Positions 25,886-35,558 of a stretch of DNA of 64,000 bases are shown here, one piece after another (position 1 is the stretch's first letter; each line of letters starts with the position of its first letter). The notes beneath the pieces are model-generated. The model was not told the origin of the DNA and ran no database searches. It was given only the letters and a program-made list of their open reading frames with translations. Source of the DNA: Veillonellales bacterium (GTDB lineage Bacteria > Bacillota > Negativicutes > Veillonellales > Dialisteraceae); contig CALXPQ010000001.1 in assembly GCA_944390485.1 (NCBI GenBank), forward strand, positions 496,001 through 560,000. Direction: 5' to 3'. The position numbers and the translations under genes were made by a program.

Positions 25886-27076
25886 TTATTTTTCCTTTAC
25901 CCCAATTACCGCATAATCCTGTGGTCCATACATTAAATAACACAAATCATTAAATTGTCGTATAATTTCTTTTGTTTCCTCCATTGTCGCTTTAACTGTA
26001 ACTCCGCCCCATTGAGAACTTGAGTTAGCATCTATTATCTTTACTTTAGAGTATCCACACCATTCGACTATAAAAGCTATCATTCGCGGATCTAAGGGAC
26101 GTTTATGAGAAGGATCAATATAAAATGTGTCCGCACCTACAATTAAATTCCTTGGATTCTGGGTTTCAAACAAAATCATTCCGCCCGGTTTTAATACTCG
26201 ATAACTTTGCTGCAGCAATTCCATTAAATCCGACATAGCCAAATGTTCGATAATCTGGAAACCTGACACCATATCCACACTGTTATCTGGCTGTGATGCT
26301 AAATAAGCCAGACAATCCATTTGGAGTACATGATGTCCCCGCGCCTCACATAACGCATTTTGCTGCGCATTCAAATCTATTCCAACGTAATTTTTCGCTC
26401 CGTTTTCCCGTAAAATATCGAGCCATTCCCCTCTACCGCTTCCTACGTCAATAAATTTAGCTTTCGTCCAATCAGAAATATATTGCTTTATGATAGGCAC
26501 ATACACACGCTGGCGTTCGCGTATCAGATCTTCTGAGCCACGAAATTTTTCTTCAAAAGCATGATAAAATTCTTCATCATCCGTAGGCAGATTTTCCATT
26601 TTCCTCAATTGTATCCGCATCTGCCTGTTTTCTTCCAATAATTGTCCTATTTGTTGTTGTTGCTGATTTATTTTTTGAGTTAAATTTCTCAAGAGATCTC
26701 TTTCAAAAGAAATAGCATTAACTACCTTGCCGTTAAAATAGCTCATTTTTTGATAATGTGGAAATATGTACCATCCCATAAAAATCTTAAGCAATTTTCG
26801 AATAACTTTTTTTATAAATACTATTTCTGCGCCAATCCATTTCTTATTGGATGACAAAAGCCAATAACCAGTAAATGTTTTATCCGCATCGGCCGCTTCT
26901 AAATTTTCATTTAATTGATTCCAAAGATGATTATCAAACGTATTTTCTTCAAAATTTAAATCTGACGCTTCATATTTCTGCGCTTTCTCAACATCTGTTT
27001 TCCAAGAATGATCCATTGCAAACTTTCTATTCTTTATTTTTTGCTGAAATTCTTTTAGTGTTTCCATTTCCCTCAT
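25886..27076 (-). CDS. Coiled-coil SAM-dependent methyltransferase (possible glycan chain terminator)
   Basis: 396 residues. The N-terminal 110 or so residues are of unknown fold with a basic hydrophobic stretch near 85-105. Residues about 125-165 form a Gln/Leu-rich coiled coil (INQQQQQIGQLLEENRQM). A class I methyltransferase domain follows: FIDVGSGRGEWLDIL near 206, VGIDLNAQQN near 229, DMVSGFQIIEHL near 264 and LKPGGMILFET near 291. In ABC-exported O-antigens, a methyltransferase with a coiled coil (WbdD) caps the chain and sets its length, so the same role is plausible here, but there is no kinase domain. Another start lies at 27067; neither has an ideal ribosome site. Confidence 0.82.
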   Translation of the reverse strand: MREMETLKEFQQKIKNRKFAMDHSWKTDVEKAQKYEASDLNFEENTFDNHLWNQLNENLEAADADKTFTGYWLLSSNKKWIGAEIVFIKKVIRKLLKIFMGWYIFPHYQKMSYFNGKVVNAISFERDLLRNLTQKINQQQQQIGQLLEENRQMRIQLRKMENLPTDDEEFYHAFEEKFRGSEDLIRERQRVYVPIIKQYISDWTKAKFIDVGSGRGEWLDILRENGAKNYVGIDLNAQQNALCEARGHHVLQMDCLAYLASQPDNSVDMVSGFQIIEHLAMSDLMELLQQSYRVLKPGGMILFETQNPRNLIVGADTFYIDPSHKRPLDPRMIAFIVEWCGYSKVKIIDANSSSQWGGVTVKATMEETKEIIRQFNDLCYLMYGPQDYAVIGVKEK

Positions 27077-27157
27077 CCCAAATGTTCTTATACATTTAAA
27101 TATTTATACTGCCATTTCTCTATGAAATCATTCATCAAACCGCATAACTATTAGGCC

Positions 27158-27904
27158 CTAAAAAATTTTGCCGTTTAAAAACTCTTCATACTGATTACAG
27201 ATAGTCTCTGTTTCTCCAAAGGCCATTTGCTTCCCATGATTCAGCCAGAGAACCCTGTTACATAGTTCCCTAATTTGATCCAAAGAATGAGATACCAAGA
27301 CGGTCGCCGCGCCATTTTCTATGATTTCCCTCATTTTTGCAGCGCTTTTCTCCTGAAATGCTCCATCTCCTACGGATAACACTTCATCCAAGATTAGAAT
27401 TTCCGGCTGCACCATGGAAGCAATGGAAAAAGCCAGCCGAGACTGCATACCTGTAGACAATTGTTTAAAAGGTCTGTTCTCGAACTGACGCAGCCCGGAA
27501 AAATCCAGAATTTTTTCATAGGCCGCATCCATGAATTCTTCGGTATATCCCAGCATCGCCCCCCGGAGATATGCATTCTCCTTGACGGTCAAATCCCCGT
27601 CAAATCCGGAGGCCAATTCTAACAAGGCGGCAATCGAGCCATTGCGAATAATTCGTCCAGCCCGAGGTTCCATCACGCCAATAACTGCCTTTAGCAAAGT
27701 GGATTTCCCGGCGCCATTTGTTCCGATAATACCCAGCATGTCTCCCTTATAGAGTTCAAAACTGACGTCATTAACCGCCATAAAAGTTTCGACATGATAT
27801 TGGCCTTTCAAATGCCGCATGGTCCACTCTTTCAGACCGATGTCCTTAAAATCTCCAATTTTATAGCTGATGGAAACGTGTTCCACCTTAAGTATTGTTT
27901 CCAT
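27158..27904 (-). CDS. wzt: Wzt-like ABC ATPase for polysaccharide export (short form)
   Basis: 248 residues. Walker A GTNGAGKST near residue 60, the export-type LLELASGFDGDLTVKENAYLRG near 91-112, signature LSTGMQSRLAFSIA near 148, Walker B ILILDEVLSVGDGAF near 168 and H-loop VLVSHS near 203. This matches the Wzt/TagH group. It ends soon after the nucleotide-binding domain, so the C-terminal carbohydrate-binding domain of long Wzt proteins is absent. AAGGAGTCCTC precedes the start. The partner permease gene lies 9 bp upstream. Together they move undecaprenyl-linked polymer across the inner membrane. Confidence 0.92.
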   Translation of the reverse strand: METILKVEHVSISYKIGDFKDIGLKEWTMRHLKGQYHVETFMAVNDVSFELYKGDMLGIIGTNGAGKSTLLKAVIGVMEPRAGRIIRNGSIAALLELASGFDGDLTVKENAYLRGAMLGYTEEFMDAAYEKILDFSGLRQFENRPFKQLSTGMQSRLAFSIASMVQPEILILDEVLSVGDGAFQEKSAAKMREIIENGAATVLVSHSLDQIRELCNRVLWLNHGKQMAFGETETICNQYEEFLNGKIF

Positions 27905-27913
27905 GAGGACTCC

Positions 27914-28687
27914 TTAGACGTAATATAAAAATTCATGATTGTATTTTTTATACATATAGGCCCCCAATCCGAATACAGCCAAGGCGAAAGCCGCCGCCAG
28001 CAAATGGAATTGAAGTGTGGGTATTTCTCCATCCAATACGATTTTCCGAAAATAGCGAATGTACACATAAAGAGGATTCAGCAAAAATGCACATCTCACA
28101 GTATAACTGAAGCTGTCTATCGTATAAAAAATAGCGGACATCCACATAATCAACTGCGTCATGATTCCCCAAAGATACTGCATATCACGGAAAAACACAA
28201 AAAGTGCCGAAAGAATCAAACCAAGGCCCAAATTAAATATAATCAGACAAACCACAGGGTAAACTAAAAAGATAAATTTCCAGGTAAATGGAATATTATC
28301 CAGTACAACAAAGGCAAAAAAGATAAGAAGTGTGAGCACAAAATTAATCAAGGATGAAACGTTTTGGGAAAATAGAAACAAATATTTTGGAACATTGATC
28401 TTTGTGAATATTCCGGCATTATTAACAAGAGCATTCATTCCTAATGTTGTAGCATCACAAAAATAGGAAAATATCAGCTGTCCTGCAAATAGATAAATCA
28501 CATAGTGATCCATATTCGCTCCAAAAAAATTATTGAAGACCATCCACATAACCAGCAAATTTATCAAGGGTGCAACAATACTCCAAGCCATGCCAAGAAT
28601 CGTTCGTTTATATTTTTTGGTAAAATCCCGTTTTACCAGTTCCTTAAATAAGAATTTATATTGCTTCCATTTCAGCAGCATGTACAT
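27914..28687 (-). CDS. wzm: Wzm-like ABC-2 permease for polysaccharide export
   Basis: 257 residues with six predicted membrane segments and the ABC-2 signature at the N-terminus (LVKRDFTKKYKRTILGMAWSIVAPLINLLVMW), including the coupling-helix region before segment one. The last part (LNPLYVYIRYFRKIVLDGEIPT) matches the family's periplasmic C-terminal loop. It forms the channel of the O-polysaccharide exporter with the adjacent ATPase. The start at 28687 has GGAG four bases away; ATG at 28681 is an alternative. No Wzx/Wzy genes are present in the locus, consistent with ABC-dependent assembly. Confidence 0.92.
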   Translation of the reverse strand: MYMLLKWKQYKFLFKELVKRDFTKKYKRTILGMAWSIVAPLINLLVMWMVFNNFFGANMDHYVIYLFAGQLIFSYFCDATTLGMNALVNNAGIFTKINVPKYLFLFSQNVSSLINFVLTLLIFFAFVVLDNIPFTWKFIFLVYPVVCLIIFNLGLGLILSALFVFFRDMQYLWGIMTQLIMWMSAIFYTIDSFSYTVRCAFLLNPLYVYIRYFRKIVLDGEIPTLQFHLLAAAFALAVFGLGAYMYKKYNHEFLYYV

Positions 28688-28724
28688 TCCGCTCCATTTT
28701 TAAAGGCAATGATGTAGGATTCCA

Positions 28725-29639
28725 TTACCGATTGCGCCAATCTTCAAGAGTGTCTTTCAAAATAGTATCCAGACCATATTTTGGCACCCAACCGGTGTCT
28801 TTTGTCAGTTTGCAGTGATTGCAACAGACAACTGGCGTATCGCTGGGACGCATTTTCGTTGGATCCTGTTCTATGGGAATCTGGCACGTTGCCATGGCAC
28901 AGAGCCTCTCCAGAATTTCCCGCGCGCTGTATGCTTTTCCTGAGCCGACGTTATATACTTCTCCCTGTTTTCCTTTTTCCGCAATCAGACGATATGCGCA
29001 AACCACGTCTTTTACATGTGTGAAGTCTCTTTTCGCTTCCAGATTTCCTACCCGCAAGCAGGAGACCTGTCCCCGCTCTACCGCTACGATGCCAGAGGCA
29101 AAATCCGGAATTAAAAATCCACGCGACTGGCCGGCTCCTCCGTGATTGAAGGAACGAGTCATGCAAATATGCATCCCATAGGTATGCACATACACCCCTG
29201 CCATTTCCTCCTGTGCTTTTTTTGAGACCGCATATGGCGTCATCGGGCAGGTCTCCATGGATTCATTTACATTTCGCCCGGCTTCTCCCAGATTCCCATA
29301 TTGATCCGAAGATCCCACTATGACTATATGACAATCAGGAACCGTCTTCCGTACGGCTTCCATCAAATTTACCGCCCCGATGACATTAATCTCTATCGTG
29401 TCCTGAGGGAACTTCCAGGAACGTGCTACATTTGCCTGTCCAGCCAGATGAAAAATCATATCCGGCTGTATCTGAGCAATAATTTTCGATATATGCTCCG
29501 CATCCATCAGATCAGCAACTATGGTGTTGTCGCCTTCATGGCGATCCACCCCTATTACTGTATAATCATGTAGTTCCAGTTCCCTGCGCAGATACGGTCC
29601 TACAAAGCCCTGACTACCAGTAATCAGCGCCGTTTTCAT
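28725..29639 (-). CDS. rmd: GDP-6-deoxy-D-mannose reductase
   Basis: 304 residues, extended SDR fold: [15 protein letters not shown] (NAD(P)-binding glycine motif) at residue 8, [13 protein letters not shown] near 63, VGSSDQYGN near 107 and the catalytic YAVSKKAQ near 135. It reduces the 4-keto intermediate made by Gmd to GDP-D-rhamnose. The start overlaps the gmd stop as ATGA, so the two enzymes are made together. The Ser-Ser-Asp-Gln-Tyr-Gly run is typical of Rmd; the other Gmd partner, GDP-fucose synthase, has a different layout. D-rhamnose in the surface glycan is therefore the straightforward prediction. Confidence 0.88.
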   Translation of the reverse strand: MKTALITGSQGFVGPYLRRELELHDYTVIGVDRHEGDNTIVADLMDAEHISKIIAQIQPDMIFHLAGQANVARSWKFPQDTIEINVIGAVNLMEAVRKTVPDCHIVIVGSSDQYGNLGEAGRNVNESMETCPMTPYAVSKKAQEEMAGVYVHTYGMHICMTRSFNHGGAGQSRGFLIPDFASGIVAVERGQVSCLRVGNLEAKRDFTHVKDVVCAYRLIAEKGKQGEVYNVGSGKAYSAREILERLCAMATCQIPIEQDPTKMRPSDTPVVCCNHCKLTKDTGWVPKYGLDTILKDTLEDWRNR

Positions 29640-30676
29640 TCCTTCATCGCCGCCTTTTCCCGTTTTGCCAATTGAAAATCATGCTCCGCCATAATGGCGC
29701 ACAGCTGCTCATAACTGGTTTTCTGCGGATTCCATCCCAGCAGAGTCCTGGCTTTGGTCGGATCGCCCCACAGATTATCTACATCTGTGGGACGGAACCA
29801 GGCTGGATTCACTTCTACCAAAATACGTCCGGTTGCTTTATCTATTCCTTTCTCATCCATACCGCTACCTCTCCATTCCAGTTGAATACCGTCATGGGCA
29901 AAGGCCAGGGTAGTAAATTCTCTCACCGTATGTTGCACCCCCGTGGCGATAACAAAATCTTCCGGGTTCTCATATTGAAGTATCCGCCACATGCATTCGA
30001 CATAATCTTTTGCATAGCCCCAATCCCGTTTACTGTCCAGATTTCCCAACTGTAGCTTTTCCTGTATTCCGCACGCAATACGTCCAGCTGCACGAGTAAT
30101 TTTCCTTGTTACAAAGGTTTCTCCGCGACGTTCGGATTCATGATTAAAAAGGATTCCATTAACAGCAAACATACCATATGCTTCCCGATATTCTTTTACC
30201 ATCCAAAAACCATATTGTTTGGCAATTGCATACGGGCTGTATGGATGGAACGGCGTAGTTTCTTTCTGCGGCACTTCTTCTACTTTTCCGTATAATTCTG
30301 AAGTAGATGCCTGATAAAATCTACAAGTTTTTTCCATCCCCAGAATCCGGATGGATTCCAGCATCCGAAGCACCCCTAATGCGTCTACATCCCCCGAATA
30401 TTCCGGTACATCAAAACTTACCTGCACATGACTCTGTGCAGCCAAATTATACACTTCATCAGGGCGCACCAGATTCATTATACGGATGATACTGCTTGAG
30501 TCACTCAAATCCCCGTCATGCAGCGTAATTTGATCCAGCAAATGGTCGATTCGCTGTGTATTCGGCAAAGAAGAACGACGGGCCATCCCATGAACTTCAT
30601 ATCCTTTTTCCAACAGCAATTCTGCCAGATAAGAGCCATCTTGCCCAGTAATTCCCGTAATTAATGCCTTTTTCAT
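29636..30676 (-). CDS. gmd: GDP-mannose 4,6-dehydratase
   Basis: 346 residues. [24 protein letters not shown] at the N-terminus is the Gmd hallmark. It also has [14 protein letters not shown] (NADP specificity loop), [12 protein letters not shown] near 79, ASTSELYGK near 122, the catalytic [14 protein letters not shown] near 146 and [16 protein letters not shown] near 177. Converts GDP-D-mannose to GDP-4-keto-6-deoxy-D-mannose. The start at 30676 (MKKALITG) was chosen for GGAGAG upstream; a GTG nine bases earlier is less likely. It sits between manC and rmd, exactly in pathway order. Confidence 0.95.
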   Translation of the reverse strand: MKKALITGITGQDGSYLAELLLEKGYEVHGMARRSSLPNTQRIDHLLDQITLHDGDLSDSSSIIRIMNLVRPDEVYNLAAQSHVQVSFDVPEYSGDVDALGVLRMLESIRILGMEKTCRFYQASTSELYGKVEEVPQKETTPFHPYSPYAIAKQYGFWMVKEYREAYGMFAVNGILFNHESERRGETFVTRKITRAAGRIACGIQEKLQLGNLDSKRDWGYAKDYVECMWRILQYENPEDFVIATGVQHTVREFTTLAFAHDGIQLEWRGSGMDEKGIDKATGRILVEVNPAWFRPTDVDNLWGDPTKARTLLGWNPQKTSYEQLCAIMAEHDFQLAKREKAAMKE

Positions 30677-30695
30677 ATGAAGCACTCTCCTTTAT

Positions 30696-31766
30696 TTAAA
30701 GATATTCATTTCTGTTGCAGATTTTCAGATTTTCCAAAACTTTTTTTATATTCCCTGCGCTTCCTTTATCACAGACCAGCAGTGCGTCTTCAGTGTCGAC
30801 AATAATGATATTCTGGAGCCCAACGGTTGCAATCAGTTTGTTTCCCCCTTGGATAATGGAGTTTCTGGTATCAACGGTCACTGCATTCCCAGATATAACA
30901 TTCCCAAATTCATTGCTTTTCTGCAATCGTCCTACAGCCAGCCAGGAACCTACATCGTCCCAGCCAAAAGCACCGCCAAGAATATAAATATTTTTCGCCT
31001 TTTCCATTACCCCATAATCAATGGACTCATCTGGAAGTTGTTGGAATACCGTTTCAAGTACCTTCTGTCCATTCTCTGCGTTCATGGATTCACGAATTCT
31101 CATCAAGCCATCATAAACCACAGGCAGATATTCCTTCAAATTATCCAAAATAGTGGAAATTTTCCAAATAAACATTCCACTGTTCCAAAGATACTTTCCA
31201 GAGGCCACGTATTCCTTTGCCGTATCCAGATCTGGTTTTTCCACAAAGTGATCGACTCGATATGCACGGCCGAGCATCTGATCAGGACTGAATTGGATAT
31301 ACCCATACCCCGTTTCCGGCGCATCGGGCGTAATCCCTACAGTCACCAGATTCTCCCCCTGCTCAGCCGTCTGGCTGGCATCTTCTAAAGTATTAAGAAA
31401 AATTGGTGTATTTTTAATCAGATGGTCCGAAGGGAGAACCAGCATCACAGCATCCCCATATTTCTCTGCCATATGAATGGCACCCAACCCAATACAGGGA
31501 GCCGTATTGCGTCCTACCGGTTCACAGATGATATTTTCCTCTGGTATCTGCGGCAATTGTTCCATAACCAGTTTTTTATAATCCCGATTTGTTGAGATAT
31601 AAATATCTTCCCTCTCAACCAGAGGAGAAATCCTGTCGACTGTCAACTGGATCATAGTTTTCCCGCTGTCCGTCAATGCAAGGAACTGCTTCGGCATCGT
31701 CTGCCGACTTTTCGGCCAAAACCGCTCCCCTCTCCCACCTGCCATAATTAATGCCACTTTTTTCAT
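30696..31766 (-). CDS. manC: Mannose-1-phosphate guanylyltransferase
   Basis: 356 residues. Pyrophosphorylase signature MAGGRGERFWPKSR at residue 8, MPKQFLAL just after, VLPSDHLI near 110, FVEKPD near 175 and the GDP-mannose-type block GAFGWDDVGSW near 266. Makes GDP-mannose from mannose-1-phosphate and GTP. The length corresponds to the single-function form; the isomerase activity is carried by the separate manA gene 14 bp upstream. The start at 31766 is supported by AAGGAAG. GDP-mannose feeds gmd next in the operon and may also be a donor for the GT4 enzymes. Confidence 0.95.
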   Translation of the reverse strand: MKKVALIMAGGRGERFWPKSRQTMPKQFLALTDSGKTMIQLTVDRISPLVEREDIYISTNRDYKKLVMEQLPQIPEENIICEPVGRNTAPCIGLGAIHMAEKYGDAVMLVLPSDHLIKNTPIFLNTLEDASQTAEQGENLVTVGITPDAPETGYGYIQFSPDQMLGRAYRVDHFVEKPDLDTAKEYVASGKYLWNSGMFIWKISTILDNLKEYLPVVYDGLMRIRESMNAENGQKVLETVFQQLPDESIDYGVMEKAKNIYILGGAFGWDDVGSWLAVGRLQKSNEFGNVISGNAVTVDTRNSIIQGGNKLIATVGLQNIIIVDTEDALLVCDKGSAGNIKKVLENLKICNRNEYL

Positions 31767-31780
31767 ATTGTTTCTTCCTT

Positions 31781-32743
31781 TCAAATATGGGAGAGTAGAA
31801 TTCTGCATTCTCCCTGAATATGATATTTCCCCAAGGCTGCCGGCATGAAATAAGAATCTCCTCGTCCAAGCGAATAAGTCTTATTTCCAGCGCAGATTCT
31901 GCCGGCCCCCTCTACACATAAAACATGATGAAAGGATTGTCCATCACAGTTCAACGTAACCCCCACTTGCACGTCAATCCTATAAGACCGAAAATAACGA
32001 CAAGAGAACATCTCACATAACTGAAATTCCGGAAAGTAAACTGCTATATTTGATTTGCATTCCTCCGGGATGATAGGCTCATAAGACAAAACCTGAGAAG
32101 CCCGTTCCAGATGAAGTGGCCGTAAATTTCCTGATGAATCTCTCCGTTTATAATCATAAATACGAAACGTTGTATTGGAACTTTGTTGAATTTCTGCAAT
32201 CAGGATTCCCTTTCCGATCGCATGAATTGTCCCGGGCAGGATATAAAAAACATCTCCCCGTGATACTGGGACCCGATTCAATATATCACAGATTGTCCCA
32301 TTCTGTGCCCGCTGAAGAAATTCTTCTCTCGTAATTTTCCGCGAAAAGCCAAGATACAGATACGCCTGCGGTTCACAATCCACAATATACCACATTTCGG
32401 CTTTCCCATGCTCACCGAATTCCGATAAAGCCGTATCATCAGAAGGATGCACCTGAACGGACAAGCTTTGATCTGCATCTATCAGTTTAACAAGCAAAGG
32501 AAACTGCTCCCCCTGACAGTTCATTCCCCAAAAACCAGCATGATCCCTTTGGGCTAATGTATTCAGAGTCATACCTTTATAATCGCCGCTTTCTACAGTG
32601 GATACGCCATCCGGCAAAGCAGCAAGTTCCCAACTCTCGGCCGTTTTTTCCAACGCATCCGCTTTCCCAAATTCCTTTTTAAGACGATTTCCTCCCCACA
32701 AATAATCTTTATAACAGGGATGCATTTTCAGTGGTTCATACAT
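31781..32743 (-). CDS. manA: Mannose-6-phosphate isomerase, class I
   Basis: 320 residues, the short bacterial type. KDYLWGGNRLKKEFGK at residue 12, the zinc-binding QVHPSDD near 96 and KAEMWYIVDC near 113, LPGTIHAIGKGILIAEIQQSSNTTFRIYDY near 170-200, and a C-terminal cupin-like part. Interconverts fructose-6-phosphate and mannose-6-phosphate, the entry step to GDP-mannose. The start overlaps the stop of the upstream glycosyltransferase gene by one base (TGATG). In order with the phosphomutase, manC, gmd and rmd it completes the route to GDP-D-rhamnose. Confidence 0.93.
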   Translation of the reverse strand: MYEPLKMHPCYKDYLWGGNRLKKEFGKADALEKTAESWELAALPDGVSTVESGDYKGMTLNTLAQRDHAGFWGMNCQGEQFPLLVKLIDADQSLSVQVHPSDDTALSEFGEHGKAEMWYIVDCEPQAYLYLGFSRKITREEFLQRAQNGTICDILNRVPVSRGDVFYILPGTIHAIGKGILIAEIQQSSNTTFRIYDYKRRDSSGNLRPLHLERASQVLSYEPIIPEECKSNIAVYFPEFQLCEMFSCRYFRSYRIDVQVGVTLNCDGQSFHHVLCVEGAGRICAGNKTYSLGRGDSYFMPAALGKYHIQGECRILLSHI

Positions 32744-33861
32744 CAGCCTAAAACCTCCTTACAAAGTCGCTTCAACTTTTCTGCAGAAGCTTCCCAAGTG
32801 AATTTTTTTACCTGACTGTATCCCCGACGAACCATTTCAGCCGCATAATCCTCATCAGATAACACTTTCCATACTCCTTCCGCGATGGATTTCTCATCCA
32901 AAGGATTCACGAATGTCCCGGAGTCTCCTGCAATTTCAGGAAGAGCGGCCGCCGAAGAGCAGACGACCGGACACCCACAGGCCATAGCTTCTAATGGGGG
33001 CATACCAAATCCTTCGTATAATGAAGGATATACAAATACGTCCGCATTCTGATAGAGTGTATTTTTCTCTTCATCAAATATAAATCCGGGAAACAATATA
33101 TCTGAACTATAAGGGGACGCCGCTGCGCTCTGATAAATTTCTTCGTTATTCCAACCCTTTCCACCGGCTAATACCAACTGATGAGGAATTGCATATTCTT
33201 TTTTTAATAGCAGGAACGCATGAATAAGACGAGCCAAGTTTTTTCTGGGCTCAATTGTGCCTACATATAACATGAAAGGCTTCCTAAGCCCCCATTTTTT
33301 CGTTAATCGATTAAATGGAACTGCCGCTTTAGCTAGCGAAGGAGCACAAGGAATCACCGAAATCATTTCTTTTGGGACTTTCATCAATTGAGCAATTTCT
33401 GTTCGTGAGAATTGCGAAATCGTGATAATATGATCACTGGTTCTAATGCTTCTGAAAATCCCCGCGTGCAGACGCTTCAAATTATTTCGGCTCATGGTTT
33501 CCGGATATCGCAAATAGGTCATATCATAAACAACGGATATAACTTTCCCCATCACTTTTGGTGGAACAATATAATTAAAAAAGATGTTCAAATCCGCCAC
33601 TGGAAACATCTGGCCATAACTCAAAGGCAACCATTCCCAAATTCTACGATAAATCCCATAGGGCATACATGCCTGTTCCCTGACAGGCATGCTGATACCA
33701 CATAATGCTTTCCGATTATCATGACGATACAGAAAATTAAACACATTCCCTGCGAAGGACAGCCCGTCTTCATCCTTCAATCGCTTTGCCAATTCATAGG
33801 TATAATTACCAATTCCAGAACGATTTCCACAGCAAAGCTGAAGTTCCAAAGCTACTTTCAT
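32743..33861 (-). CDS. GT4 glycosyltransferase (mannosyltransferase-like)
   Basis: 372 residues. SGIGNYTYELAKRL at the N-terminus, IPCAPSL near 170, FMLYVGTIEPRKNLARLIHAF near 195-215 and VFVYPSLYEGFGMPPLEAMACGCPVV near 275-300, the full GT4 donor site with E-x7-E. This form (GTIEPRKN, SLYEGFG) is common among WbaZ/WbdA-like enzymes using GDP-mannose-type donors. The start at 33861 overlaps the phosphomutase stop as ATGA; an in-frame upstream start at 33891 would overlap more. Cytoplasmic O-polysaccharide assembly. Confidence 0.9.
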   Translation of the reverse strand: MKVALELQLCCGNRSGIGNYTYELAKRLKDEDGLSFAGNVFNFLYRHDNRKALCGISMPVREQACMPYGIYRRIWEWLPLSYGQMFPVADLNIFFNYIVPPKVMGKVISVVYDMTYLRYPETMSRNNLKRLHAGIFRSIRTSDHIITISQFSRTEIAQLMKVPKEMISVIPCAPSLAKAAVPFNRLTKKWGLRKPFMLYVGTIEPRKNLARLIHAFLLLKKEYAIPHQLVLAGGKGWNNEEIYQSAAASPYSSDILFPGFIFDEEKNTLYQNADVFVYPSLYEGFGMPPLEAMACGCPVVCSSAAALPEIAGDSGTFVNPLDEKSIAEGVWKVLSDEDYAAEMVRRGYSQVKKFTWEASAEKLKRLCKEVLG

Positions 33862-35558
33862 TTCTCTTCCCAAGATCCTGAACGAACCCACCGAGTAAAT
33901 AATTCCGACAGAGCAGCCACAATCTTATGTCCCTCTTCCGCTGTCTTTCCTACCCCATTTAAGTATACTTTCAGTTTGGGTTCTGTTCCTGATGGACGCG
34001 CCACTACCTCTGTGCCTCCTTTCAGCAAGAAACGGATAACATTGGAACGCGGAAGACCAGTCTCATCATTCTGATAATCAACTACATGCATAACTTCTAA
34101 TCCAGCCACTTCATGAGGTGGCATTTCACGCAAAACACGCATCATTTCCTTTATTTTCGCAGCGCCGGAAGCGCCTTCAAAGACGAAACTCAAAAGCCGG
34201 CTCTCATAAAAACCATACTGTTTATACAGTTGTCTCAAAACATCCAGCAGAGATTTCCCCTGTACTTTGTAAAAAGCAAACATCTCACAGATTAAGAGAG
34301 ATGCATTCACCGCATCTTTATCACGGACATAATTTCCACTCAAGTATCCGTAACTTTCTTCAAACCCAAAAATATATCGTTCCATGTGGCCTTCTTTTTC
34401 CAGCCGGCCAATTTGTTCACCGATAAATTTAAAGCCCGTAAGCACTTCCCTCAATTCAATATCATATGCATTGGCAATCCGTTCTGCCATAGGAGTTGTC
34501 ACAATGGTTTTTACCGCTACAGGATGCGCCGGTAAATTTCCTGCCATTGCACGCATTTTATAAATAAAATCTAAGAGCAACACGCCCATTTCATTGCCAG
34601 TGATAAGCTTATACTCTTCACCCTCCCGCACAGCGGCTCCCACTCGATCACAATCGGGATCCGTAGCCAGCACCAGTTCACTGTTTGTGTGTTTAGCCCA
34701 CTCTATACCAACTTTCAATGCGTCTCTTTCCTCCGGATTGGGAGATGGACATGTGGAGAAATTTCCGTCCGGCTCCCGCTGTTCCTCCGGGATGACGATA
34801 TGAGAAAAACCGTTTCTTTTCAAACATTGCGGTACGCAGGATATACCCGTCCCATTCAGCGGCGTATACACTATCGAAACGTCTCTTGGAACATCTGCGG
34901 GTAAAACGGATGTATTTGACACGGCTGTCAGATATCTTTCCACCATGTCCCGACCGATATAACTTACGAGACCAACCTGAAGTGCATTATCAAACTGCAT
35001 CCATTTGACCTGCGCAAATGGATCTACTCCGTTAATTTCCATCTGAATTTCTTTTGCAGCCTCGGTGGTAATCTGTCCCCCATCACCGCCATATACCTTA
35101 TACCCGTTATATTTAGACGGATTATGGCTGGCAGTAATGACAATGCCGCCGCTGCAATGTAGATCCCTCACGGCGAAAGACAGCGTAGGCGTTGGCATTA
35201 ACTGGGGATAAATATGAGCTTCGATGCCATTGGCAGCAAGGACAGAAGCCGCCGTTTTTGCAAACAGATCTGAATGTATACGGCTATCATAGGCAATAGC
35301 AACAGACGGCTTCTTCTCTCTTTTCAACAAATAATTGCAATATCCCTGTGTTGCTTTTGCGACAGTATATATATTCATACGATTAGTACCCACGCCAAGC
35401 ACACCTCTAAGTCCGCCTGTTCCAAATTCCAATTCCCGATAAAACCGGTCTTCAATCGCGGCTTCATCAGATTGAATGGACACTAACTCTTCATGCAATT
35501 CACGATTATTGACCGTCTGAGCCAACCAGTATTGGTAACTCTCCTGATAGACTTTCAT
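33858..35558 (-). CDS. Phospho-sugar mutase (phosphoglucomutase/phosphomannomutase, PgcA type)
   Basis: 566 residues, the long PgcA form. N-terminal FGTGGLRGVLGVGTNRMN, catalytic phosphoserine loop TASHNPSKYNGYK near residue 143, metal loop ATDPDCDRVG near 300, sugar loop FGFEESYGYL near 395 and phosphate loop ARPSGTEPKLK near 522. In this locus its role should be mannose-6-phosphate to mannose-1-phosphate, linking manA and manC, though PgcA enzymes often also take glucose phosphates. The ATG overlaps the upstream glycosyltransferase stop (ATGA). Confidence 0.93.
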   Translation of the reverse strand: MKVYQESYQYWLAQTVNNRELHEELVSIQSDEAAIEDRFYRELEFGTGGLRGVLGVGTNRMNIYTVAKATQGYCNYLLKREKKPSVAIAYDSRIHSDLFAKTAASVLAANGIEAHIYPQLMPTPTLSFAVRDLHCSGGIVITASHNPSKYNGYKVYGGDGGQITTEAAKEIQMEINGVDPFAQVKWMQFDNALQVGLVSYIGRDMVERYLTAVSNTSVLPADVPRDVSIVYTPLNGTGISCVPQCLKRNGFSHIVIPEEQREPDGNFSTCPSPNPEERDALKVGIEWAKHTNSELVLATDPDCDRVGAAVREGEEYKLITGNEMGVLLLDFIYKMRAMAGNLPAHPVAVKTIVTTPMAERIANAYDIELREVLTGFKFIGEQIGRLEKEGHMERYIFGFEESYGYLSGNYVRDKDAVNASLLICEMFAFYKVQGKSLLDVLRQLYKQYGFYESRLLSFVFEGASGAAKIKEMMRVLREMPPHEVAGLEVMHVVDYQNDETGLPRSNVIRFLLKGGTEVVARPSGTEPKLKVYLNGVGKTAEEGHKIVAALSELFTRWVRSGSWEEK

